A stretch of DNA of 64,000 nucleotides, taken from Thalassia testudinum. Taxonomy: Eukaryota > Streptophyta > Magnoliopsida > Alismatales > Hydrocharitaceae. Positions 1-8,426 of the stretch are shown piece by piece. How positions within the stretch are numbered: the first letter of the stretch is position 1; the number at the start of each line of letters is the position of its first letter. Position numbers and translations under genes: made by a program. The DNA lies in the NCBI GenBank assembly GCA_037157565.1, contig JAZHRO010000062.1, positions 7,192,001 to 7,256,000 on the forward strand. Reading direction: 5' to 3'. The notes beneath the pieces are model-generated. The model searched no databases and was not told the origin of the DNA. It was given only the letters and a program-made list of their open reading frames with translations.

Positions 1-423
1 GTCGAGACCTCGGATCAAAGATCCAACCATATGGATGTGATCAGGGCGACGATTGGAGTTCAACGGCTCCAAGATCACCCTAATCAGACATCCGTAGAAT
101 CAGATAGTGACCCGGGAACCCTAGAAGATCAAGGTCCAGGATAGTGTAAATCCGCACTTCATATGACAAATCTGACCGCACGGATGAATTTGGATCGACG
201 ATCGCAGCCCAATGACATAAAAATTGAGTCAATCTGACATCCGTGGCACCATCTACCACTTCCAGAAGATGGACGGCCAAGATAACGCCACATGGAGCCA
301 TCTCAGCCGCCCAAACGGCCACTTGCATCTTGTGAAGGCCCCGCGCCCAATCGCTCTCCTTCGGTGGATCTTAATCCAACGGCTGTGGGCGCTCGCTCTT
401 AAAAGCGTCCGCTCGACCATCCG

Positions 424-493
424 CGCCCCATAGCGTAGTGGTCAAGCGCGCTATCGTGAGCGTCGGGCGCGGGTTCGAGCCGTGGAGAGGGGC
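424..493 (+). other. tRNA-like module in U3 of the A 5' LTR (pol III A box and B box)
   Basis: The A box is tagcgtagtgg at 431 and the B box is gggttcgagcc at 471, 40 nt apart as in a tRNA gene. The ends gcccc and ggggc can pair as an acceptor stem, cgct/agcg forms an anticodon-like stem, and cgcgg/ccgtg flanks the 7-nt loop gttcgag as a T arm. One base seems missing from the T arm compared with a true tRNA, so this is a tRNA-derived sequence rather than a functional tRNA. The same module is present in sense orientation in the other LTRs of this superfamily. Confidence 0.7.
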
Positions 494-635
494 TGGAAGG
501 CGCGGCGATTGGGCGCGGGTGGAGCGTCAGATGGAGATCGGACGGCCGTGCGCGCCCGATAGTGTCCACGCGCGATTGGACGCGCAATCGGACGTGCGAG
601 CGGGCGCGCAATGCACCGGGAGAGGGCGCGACTTA

Positions 636-663
636 AGCCGTCCGATCTCGCGATCGGACGGCT
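636..663 (+). promoter_or_regulatory. U3 palindrome 1 (12-bp arms)
   Basis: Perfect inverted repeat: arms agccgtccgatc and gatcggacggct around the spacer tcgc. The same arms with spacer gcga occur in the B 3' LTR near 7582-7609, and a decayed form is in the D LTRs. Its role is unknown; conservation of position upstream of the TATA box suggests a cis element. Confidence 0.7.
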
Positions 664-749
664 GAAGAGCGACGAACGTGCGCAAGCCGTTGAGCGCGCG
701 AGCAGGTGAGGAGGCGCGCGCGAGCCACCCATGACGCCCATGTTGAGAG

Positions 750-779
750 CTTTAGTGACGGATTTATCCGTCACTAAAG
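750..779 (+). promoter_or_regulatory. U3 palindrome 2 (14-bp arms) upstream of the TATA box
   Basis: Perfect inverted repeat with arms ctttagtgacggat and atccgtcactaaag around tt, about 57 bp upstream of the TATA box. It recurs at 7467-7496, 13424-13453, 14525-14554, 32722-32751 and 41519-41548 in the other A, B and D LTRs, always just upstream of the TATA box. Confidence 0.85.
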
Positions 780-835
780 ACCCTCTTTTATTATTTTGAA
801 GTTGTAATGTCCATTTTGCCCCCACTCCTTGCAAC

Positions 836-843
836 TATAAAAA
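836..843 (+). promoter_or_regulatory. LTR TATA box (A 5' LTR)
   Basis: tataaaaa follows gcaac and precedes a CT-rich leader, as in plant RNA polymerase II promoters. Transcription would start about 30 bp downstream, near 870. The equivalent site in the A 3' LTR (14612) has decayed to tatgaaag. Confidence 0.75.
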
Positions 844-1077
844 GAGACCCCCTCCATACGAAATTCTCATCCCTTCTTTCTCCTCTCTACCCCTCCAAAG
901 CTCAAGAGAAGCTTGTCCCACACCTGGGATGCTTCTCGCGAGATAAAGTCCAATTTTCGTTCCCCTTTGGAAGTGAATCCCGCGACGACGACGGCGTGCT
1001 GCTCCGTTCCCGTTCTTCTGCTTCGTCCTCCTTCGTCCTGCTTCGTTCTCCTTCATCCATGCGTCGTCCCATCCGGC

Positions 1078-1290
1078 TCGTCCTCCAAGCAACCGTCGAG
1101 GAGGATTTCTCTCTCCCTATTCTTTTTACCGCTTTCTAGTATAGATTTACTGCTTTCTAGAGTAGTTTTGCTCGTCCTCCAAGCAATTGTCAAGGAGGAC
1201 ATTTCTCCCTCCATTCTTTTAATGCTTTCTAGAGTAAATTTATCGCTTTCTAGAGTAATTGTTTTATGCTGTCTAGTTGTAATGAACAAT
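1078..1290 (+). repeat. ~93-bp tandem duplication with a ctttctagag short-repeat array
   Basis: Two units start with gctcgtcctccaagcaa (about 1077 and 1170) and each continues into copies of a ~20-bp unit containing ctttctagag. The A 3' LTR lacks one short unit present here, and the B 5' LTR lacks one present in the B 3' LTR. The C, D, E and K LTRs have only one copy of the long unit, so the duplication marks the A/B subfamily. Confidence 0.75.
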
Positions 1291-1612
1291 CTCTTCAATG
1301 AAAAATTCCTTGTTTATTCTACATCTCATTTTGATTTCTCTGTGTAATATTCTCTTTCTCTCTTACTCTCTCTCTCTCTCTTTTATTTATTGTAAATAAT
1401 TAGATAGTTTTAAATTGAATTATTCTGTGACAAATAAAAAGAAACGCGTAATTTTTAAATCAAATATTCGCCTCCCTATGTTCGACCCGGAATTCTTTTC
1501 GGTATAAATTTTATTTGTTGAACACGAATTCTTCGCTTTCGAACTACAACAACAGGTTTTCCAAAACCAAACACGTAAGCGTAGCGATTCGCAAAAAAAT
1601 CGTTCAACATTT

Positions 1613-1630
1613 TGGCACCGTTGCCGGGGA
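1613..1630 (+). other. Primer-binding site, tRNA-Asp type
   Basis: tggcaccgttgccgggga matches the complement of the plant tRNA-Asp(GUC) 3' end at 17 of 18 positions (G to A at a CpG). It lies 3 nt after the LTR end. This priming tRNA is characteristic of Athila/Tat-type plant Ty3/gypsy elements. Confidence 0.88.
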
Positions 1631-1775
1631 GGCAATAATTTCCGATCTTTTTTTCGCATTTCTTACACTTTATTTATTTTCTAACTAGCTTTCTCTTGTG
1701 TCTATTGTTTTGCAGAGACCTTCATCAAGGAATCAACAAGCGGTAGACTAGAGTAAAGTGCAGTTGAAGACAACT

Positions 1776-2816
1776 GTAAGTGCGCCCCCATTCTTTCCCC
1801 CTCCATAGATTTCATTCGCCACATTAAATCCAAATCCCAATTAACCTAGGTGTTTGCATAAGTCCTAGGAATAGTTTGGTTGTTTGGATTTTCACTCACA
1901 TTCATTCCACCCTCATCCATAAAAAAAAAATAACAAAAAGATAATCTTGTGGGGTAATTTTCAACAAACACACAACACACCCACATTCAAGGCACTTGAT
2001 CAACTTGATTTGTTTTCTACTCAACCGGGTTCTGATCTGTGGAACCGGTACACATAAAGCAACACATAAAAGAGTAGAAATCATTCTAGGTTAACCATCT
2101 TTGTGTGCCTAACTTAGTGGTGCATATGTGGCCAGTTGTTTGAGTTGTTTGGGTCGCACCACTTCAATTAAAATCAACTCATCAAGTAGCTGCCAATTAG
2201 GTTCAACTTTTAAGGATTTACCAGGCACTCCACATTCTTTTTAAGCTTTAAAGGAAAATATCTTCACCTATGCTTGCAAAACCTGGTGTGCCAACGAAAC
2301 TTGTTTGAAAATACCTAAAGTTAAATCCTAAAAGCTTCTAAGCAAGATTTGAACCTTAAAATTCACCACATCAAAAACAATCTTGCTTGAAAACCACTTG
2401 TTGTGCACGCACACACAAATCAATCAATTATTAAGGGCACAACCCATTTAAAGGGCCCATCACATTCCAAAGCACATTCAAACCTAGCCCTAAATAAAAC
2501 AAAGTAGACGTTGGCCTTAAGGATTGAGCTCGCTCTTCAGAACCCAGAACGAGATTATTTTCGATTAGTCTGCTTCTACTGTTCAATCTGATGTCTAGCT
2601 AGGGGAGCAGAGTCAAACGATCGCAGCTGGGGGGTACACTAGGAACTGGAGGCGCAAGCCGAAGGAAGAACCTTCTCCCCAGTCCCTCCTTCTAACTGGT
2701 TGGATTGAACAGACAGAAGTAGATTAAATCGTTCCTTTATCTCAAGACGGGTCTTGGGAGTCTGTAGGTCTGTAGGCTAACTCATTTAAGGACAGGTTTG
2801 ATTGTTTGTATTGCAG
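1776..2816 (+). other. Predicted leader intron of element A
   Basis: A strong donor, caact|gtaagt, lies after the PBS region, and a strong acceptor, tttgtattgcag|gg, lies 25 nt before the ORF start codon. Both sites are at equivalent positions in B, and largely so in C and D. Another acceptor-like ttgttttgcag at 1706-1716 precedes a 59-nt exon-like block. Inferred: the ORF is expressed from a spliced mRNA. No transcript evidence is available here. Confidence 0.6.
2568..2727 (+). other. Leader stem-loop (long-range inverted repeat)
   Basis: ctactgttcaatc near 2576 pairs with gattgaacag near 2703, followed by further pairing of tctgcttct with agaagtaga. The enclosed ~115 nt hold the conserved GC-rich core. 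The arms co-vary in C (ggtc/gacc instead of gttc/gaac), which supports a real RNA structure. Confidence 0.5.
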
Positions 2817-2841
2817 GGCGCCTTTCTTCCTCCCGAGTCTC

Positions 2842-4635
2842 ATGAATCCTTCCACATATTTCACGCATTCCCGCTCTTTCCCTCCTGTTGTGAATTATCC
2901 TCAACATGATGATTATCCCAACTCGTATTGTAATCAACCATCAGTCAGTTGGGATAATTCGGATTGGGGATACAATTTCGGACCCACGTGTTTAGGGTCT
3001 AACCCTGAACACTTTGATTCTGATTTCTATCCTTCTCAGAGCTACATCGATTATAGATCGTCTTCCTTTCATGAACAACCTAATACGATCTACAATCAAG
3101 AAGGACACACCAATCCTTACCCATCCTCTGATTTCACTGCCTTTAGGTCATTACCATCTTTTCAACAATCTGAAATGACCTATTATCAGGAAGGGTATAA
3201 CGAATCTCAATTCGTTAATTCCCCTGCATTGAGCCCAAACCTGCCCAACCCTGAACCAACTCATTTGGTTCAAGTTAACCAGGTTCAAGATAAGGTTCTG
3301 GCTAACTTGAAGAATATCATTCAATCTTTAGAAGCTCAGCCAATACCTTGCATTGAGAGATTGGAGCCCCTGATTGAAATGATTGATGATTTAAACAAGT
3401 CTTTGTTGGATTGGCTCCAGGATGTTAAGGATAAGAACTCGGGTGAGTTTCTACTTGGAAAATTAGCAAAATTGAGGATGAGATTCGTGGTTGCTTTGGT
3501 TCAATCTTGGAATAATTCCCAAGATGAACCCTCTTCAGGAAAGCCAATGACAGAACCCGCTCAGGCACCTGTTAGGGGGGACACGTGTTACGAGGCTGAC
3601 TAAATTGAATTAAAGCAATCAATTAAGGATGATCTGATTTCTTCACCTGAGATCACTGAGCTGGGTTACGAGGAAACGTATGTCTCTGGGGAACACAAAG
3701 TGACAACTGATTTTGGGACATACATTGATACGGATACTGATGGTGAAGATTCAAGTTGTGAAGTCTCACGCAAGTTTTCTGAAAACGATTTCTGTGAGAC
3801 GATTGGGCCTGAGGAATCTGATAGATCATTTGATAGCCCAATAACTGAGGAAACTGATCTTATTAGGGCACACATTACGGATCCAGAATCGCATTTTCTG
3901 GAGGAATCAATTCAATGCCCTGATTATCAGTTACACCCTGTTGAGCTTATTGATGATTCTAATTATGAGATAATTAGACCCAAGTCAATTTTGATTCTGC
4001 CACATCATTTAGACTTGGAGATTTCAGACGGGGTGATGAATATACAAGAGGTCCTGGAATTTGATATGCTGAATGAGGAGAATAGGAGCTGGGAAGTTCT
4101 AATTTGGGAAGTTAATTTTGGAGGAAATAGAAGATTGAGTCGAAGGGTTCCTTTTAAGCTGAAACCATCAAATCAGAACCCTTACGACATTTGTTTCGAG
4201 GATGTTCAACTCAAGCACACATTCAACGATTATCCTTTTGAGCTTCAATTCTCTGTAACCCGACTTTTTGGTCTTGGGTTGCATCCTCATAAATCGCAGG
4301 CCCGACCCCGCTTACATTCTGATTTTAGGTTTTGGGTAATTTTTATCCAGAACCTAAGATATTCTAGATTATGGGGTGTGGGTCTGCACCACAATCTGGT
4401 CCACATCTGTGGACCTCTGCTGACAGGTCATAGGATTCTTCTGTTCATTCTAATTCTGACCTGCACTTGTGAATTCTTCATTTCTTTTCCTTGTATAGTG
4501 TGCCTAGCTGAAGGCACTAAACTCGGCACATATACAGTTTTTCTTAGTTTTCATCTCGGAGCGGACCTGACATTCATGCAATTCAGGTGCTTTCTATGCT
4601 TTTCCACTCTGTTTTATGTCTTTTTAATACAATGA
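2842..4635 (+). pseudogene. Element A ORF, unrecognised protein, broken by one stop codon
   Basis: The start codon is taken at MNPSTYF because C and D begin at the same place (MDPP, MDPS). The frame is open for 598 codons except for TAA at 3601-3603 (codon 254), where B has CAA (Gln). Residues 1-150 are Tyr/Ser/Pro/Asn-rich. Residues ~155-250 form a conserved helical block (LLDWLQDVKDKN; LRMRFVVAL). An acidic middle follows, then WEVLIWEVNFGG and the C-terminal hydrophobic segments (codons ~532-555 and 583-597). There is no CCHC knuckle and no protease or polymerase motif. At codon 485, where B stops, A has TCG. Function unknown; gag-like or env-like roles are only hypotheses. Confidence 0.8.
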
Positions 4636-4647
4636 GGACATTGCATT

Positions 4648-4666
4648 AGATAGGCATGGGAGGTGG
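4648..4666 (+). other. Internal polypurine tract copy
   Basis: agataggcatgggaggtgg closely copies the terminal PPT at 5851-5869 (aaagataggcatgggg). It lies just after the ORF end and is present at the matching place in B, C and D. It may prime second plus-strand synthesis, as internal PPTs do in some Ty3/gypsy elements and lentiviruses. Confidence 0.6.
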
Positions 4667-4922
4667 ATATTCATCTCTGAATTCATTTGTCAGCTCTGTA
4701 GATTTGTTTTATTTTCTTTTATAAAAAAAATATTTCGGAATTAGGAAAGAGAATTTGGGTTTAAGAAAATTTTCAATCTTAGGAAATACTACATTATGAT
4801 TTGAACACAAAGATCCTTCAGGTCTTTGGACTTAATCAGCCTGTGTATCCACTAAAATGTGGATTTGTCTTTCGAGTCCTCGCCATCTTAATTCCTTCGT
4901 AATTGGAGTAAATAAGTTTGGG

Positions 4923-4943
4923 TGATAAGTACACGACTTATCA
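4923..4943 (+). other. Conserved short hairpin in the 3' untranslated part
   Basis: tgataagt and acttatca arms surround acacg. The arms are kept in B (near 9357-9378, loop cgtgt) and largely in C (near 20874-20893) and D (near 37435-37453), while the loop varies. Function unknown. Confidence 0.55.
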
Positions 4944-5062
4944 ACCCGCCCTCTGATTTGAAGGAATTTTGAGTCTTAAGCATCTACACACTTTCTTTGC
5001 ACTGACTCATTGTTCGACGATTCTAACGGAAATTGGGTAGCTAATGAACCTTCTAGGGTGAT

Positions 5063-5310
5063 ATGGCTGGCAAGTTATCGTGGGTAACAACCCATAGGTA
5101 GGTTGTCTAGAGCCCAGTCACTGGACCTTTCTCTTTTTCCTGCCCTTAGGTAAATCTTAGACCAGGGAAGCCACCTATTTAAAAAAAAAAAAAATCAAAA
5201 AGAAAAGGAGAAAAGAACAAAAAGAAATAAGCCACACTTCGCCGCATGAGTATGGCTGGCAAGTTGTCGGTGGTAACAGCTCATCGACCGGTTGTCCAGA
5301 ACCCAGCTCA
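5063..5310 (+). repeat. Duplicated 3' module (two ~55-bp copies)
   Basis: A block containing atggctggcaagtt, ggtaaca and ggttgtc.aga.cccag occurs at about 5063-5118 and again at about 5251-5310, separated by a poly-A-rich stretch. Both copies exist in B (8994-9050, 9186-9238), C (20476-20534, 20703-20758) and D (37059-37112, 37266-37321). Within a copy ggctg and cagcc can pair. The pairing and conservation suggest a structured RNA signal. Confidence 0.65.
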
Positions 5311-5850
5311 GTAAATGCACTAAAAAAATTTCCAAAACACTTAGGAAGAAGCGGAGAAGTAGAATAAACCAGGGAGATATACACTGGATTCACCCTTGTG
5401 TTGACCCCGTAAAAAATAAAAGTAGGGAGAAAGCTACCGGTTGTAAAGATACACCTTTAGGCAGAAGTCTTTTTGAGGTCACCTAGAGGCGTAGAAATCC
5501 GAAGTCCGTTTTAATTACCGATCAACGAGTCTATCACAATCACAACAAGATGCTTAAAGCTTAGGGTTCTCATCAAATTTTGGGTGAGTTGAATGGCCGT
5601 AGAAAGCCAGTCTTAAACCCTAAAATTTGAAAATAAAAAAAAAAATTAGAAAAGAGAAAAAGAAATTTTTCTTTTAATAAGGTGAGGGCTTGAGGAGGTT
5701 TGCATTTTGGCTGATACCCGGGTACTGTTGTGTCTTTGAAAGTTTAGTTCCTAAGTAGACAATTTCTTAATGATTGAAAAATAACTCAAGTCCAAATAAT
5801 CCAACCTAATTCTTTTATAAATAGCATATAGTTTTTGCTAGGGACTAGCA
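5311..5850 (+). other. 3' untranslated region of element A
   Basis: No open frame of note. Contains A-rich runs (5636-5665) and sequence shared with B and D. It leads to the PPT. Confidence 0.6.
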
Positions 5851-5869
5851 AAAGATAGGCATGGGGTTA
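5851..5869 (+). other. Terminal polypurine tract (PPT)
   Basis: aaagataggcatggggtta directly precedes the TG of the 3' LTR (5870). The reverse complement with more G residues is at 8427-8445 in B. Confidence 0.75.
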
Positions 5870-6654
5870 TGATGTAAACACATTTACACTACTTAAAATG
5901 TCTATTTATGCATGTTCTTAAGCATAGGATTGCATTTCATGATATAAATATTGCATAACATGCATCATCTTGCATTTAGAGTAGTTTGAATAAAATGGAG
6001 GTTAATTGTCTCCTTTTATGTGCTTGGACAGGGCAAACATTTTGTCGGGACCTCGAATCAAAGATCCAACTGTATGGATGTGATCAGGGCGACGATTGGA
6101 GTTCAACGACTCCAAGATCGCCCTAATCAGACATCCATAGCATCGATAGTGACCCAGGAACCCTAGAAGATCAAGGGCTAAGATGATGTAAATCCACACT
6201 TCAGATGACAAATCCGACCGCATGGATGAATTCGAATCAACGATCGCAGCCCAACGACACAAAAATCGAGTCAATCCGACATCCATGGCACCATCTACAA
6301 CTTCCAGAAGATGGACAGCCAAGATAGTGCCACGTGGTGCCATCTCAGCCGCCCAAACGACCACTTGCATCTTGTGAAGGCCCTGCGCCTGATTGCTCTC
6401 CGCCATTGGATCTTAATCCAACGGCTGTGGGCACTCGTGCTTGAAAGCTTTCGCTCGACCATCCGCACCCCATAGCGCAGTGGTCGAGCGCGCTATCGCG
6501 AGCGCCGGGCACGGGTTCGAGCCGTGGAGAGGGGTTGGAAGGCGCGGCGATTAGGCGCGGGTGGAGCGTTAGATGGAGATCGGACGGCCGCGTGCACCCG
6601 ATAGTGTCCACGCGCGATTGGACGTGTAATCGGACGGGCAATCGGATGCGCAGG
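5870..6654 (+). repeat. 3' LTR of element A, first part
   Basis: Starts tgatgtaaacac and matches the 5' LTR until element B interrupts it. Includes its own tRNA-like module (A box 6473, B box 6513; ends acccc and ggggt, co-varying with gcccc/ggggc in the 5' LTR). The last 5 bases, gcagg, form the left TSD of B. Confidence 0.92.
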
Positions 6655-8426
6655 TGTTGACCGTTTACGAACCTACGCTAATGTGTTCAGTTTTGGAAAA
6701 CCTGTCGTTGTAGTTCGAAAGCGAAGAATTCGTGTTCAACAAATAAAATTTATACCAAAATTAAAATTCCGGGTCGAACACAGGTTGGCAGACGTTTGAT
6801 TTAAAAACTACGCATTTCTTTTTATTTGTTACAGAATAATTCAATTTAGAACCATCTAATTATTTACAATAAATAGAAGAGAGAGAGAGTAAGAGAGAAA
6901 GAGAATATTACACAGAGAAATCAAAATGAGATGTAGAATAAACAAGGAATTTTTGTATTGAAGAGATTGTTCATTACAACTAGAAAGCATAAAACAATTA
7001 CTCTAGAAAGCGATAAATTTACTCTAGAAAGCATTAAAAGAATGGAGAGAGAAATGTCCTCCTCGACGATTGCTTGGAGGACGAGTAGATAAATCTAGAA
7101 AGCAGTAAATCTATACTAGAAAGCGGTAAAAAGAATAGGGAGAGAGAAATCCTCCCCGACGGTTGCTTGGAGGACGAGCCGGACGGGACGATGCCTGGAC
7201 GAAGGAGAACGAAGCAGGACGAAGCAGAAGAACGGGAACGAAGCAGCACGCCGTCGTCGTCGCGGGATCCACTTCCGAAGGGGAACAAAAATTGGACTTT
7301 ATCTCGCGAGAAGCATCCCGGGTGTGGGACAAGCTTCTCTTGAGCTTTGGAGGGGTAGAGAGGAGAACGAAGGGATGAGAATTTTGTATGGAGGGGGTCT
7401 CCTTTTATAGTTGCAAGGAGTGGGGGCAAAATGGACATTACATCTTCAAAATAATAAATAAGGGGTCTTTAGTGACGGATAAATCCGTCACTAAAGCCCC
7501 GACGTGGCCATCGCCGCCGCGCCCACGCGCACCTCCTCGGCTGCCCGCTCCTCAACGCTCGCGCACGTCCCGCGCTTTTCAGCCGTCCGATCGCGAGATC
7601 GGACGGCTTAAAACGCGTCCACGCCAGCTGCAACCCGCTCGCCTGCGCGTGCGATCGCGCGTTACGCGGGGCGTCCAATAGCGCGTCGGCGCTATTGGGC
7701 GCCCGCGACCGCACGATCTCCATCCGACGCTCCACGCGCCTCAATTACCCGTGCCGCCAATCCCCTTACCGCGGCTCGAACCCGCACCCCGCGCTCGCGT
7801 AAGCGCGCTCGACCGTTGCGCTGCGGGGCGCGGATGGTCGAGCGCACGTTTTAAGCGCCGGGCGGCCACAGCCGTTGGATCTCCATCTGACGGCGGAGAG
7901 CGATCGGGCGGGGGCCTTCACAAAATGCCAGCGGCCGTTTGGGCGGCTGAGATGGCGCCATGTGGCGCCATCTTGGCCGTCCATCTTCTGGAAGTTGTAG
8001 ATGATGCCACGGATGTTGGATTGACTCGATTTTTGTGTTGTTGGGCTGCGATCGTCGATCCGAATTCATCCGTGCGGTCGGATTTGTCATCTGAAGTATG
8101 GATTTACACCATCCTGGCTCTTGATCTTCTAGGGTTCCCCGATCTCTATCTGATGCTACGGATGCCTGATTAGGGCGATCTTGGAGTCGTTGAACTCCAA
8201 TCGTCGCCCTGATCATATCCATACGGTTGGATCTTTGATCCGAGGCCCCGATAAAATGTTTGCCCTGTCCAAGCACATAAAAGGAGACAATTAACCTCCA
8301 TTTTATTCAAACTACTCTAAATGCGAGATGATGCATGTTATGCAATATTTATATCGTGAAATGCAATCCTATGCTTAAGAACATGCATAAATAGACATTT
8401 TAAGTAGTGTAAATGTGTTTACATCA
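6655..8426 (-). repeat. 3' LTR of element B
   Basis: Runs from tgttgacc to tttacatca. On the minus strand it carries the TATA box (7403-7410, ctataaaagg), palindrome 2 (7467-7496), palindrome 1 (7582-7609) and a tRNA-like module (about 7760-7832). It retains one ~21-bp ctctagaaagc unit that the 5' LTR lacks. Confidence 0.93.
7760..7832 (-). other. tRNA-like module in the B 3' LTR
   Basis: Minus strand: A box cagcgcaacgg (7813-7823) and B box gggttcgagcc (7772-7782). The T-arm-like stem is tgcgg/ccgcg, where the A 3' LTR has cacgg/ccgtg, a co-varying pair. The anticodon-like stem cgcgct/agcgcg is 6 bp. Confidence 0.65.

Larger units (their letters stand above)
1..1609 (+). repeat. 5' LTR of element A (left end cut by window)
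   Basis: It ends in gttcaaca directly before the PBS. It matches the A 3' LTR (5870-6654 plus 14384-15362) throughout and the B LTRs in reverse. In order it carries a tRNA-like module (424-493), two palindromes (636-663 and 750-779), a TATA box (836-843), a CT-rich R region, a tandem array of ctttctagag units, a (CT)n run near 1368 and, about 120 nt from the end, the ctatgttcgacc signature shared with other LTRs here. Confidence 0.93.

Noticed and set aside
424..493. A functional host tRNA gene
   Set aside because: The T arm lacks a base, the acceptor stem is short, and there is no clear T-run terminator next to it. It is repeated within LTRs, so tRNA-derived is the safer call.
750..779. Palindrome as an independent MITE
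   Set aside because: It sits at the same position in all A, B and D LTRs without its own TSD, so it is part of the LTR now, whatever its origin.
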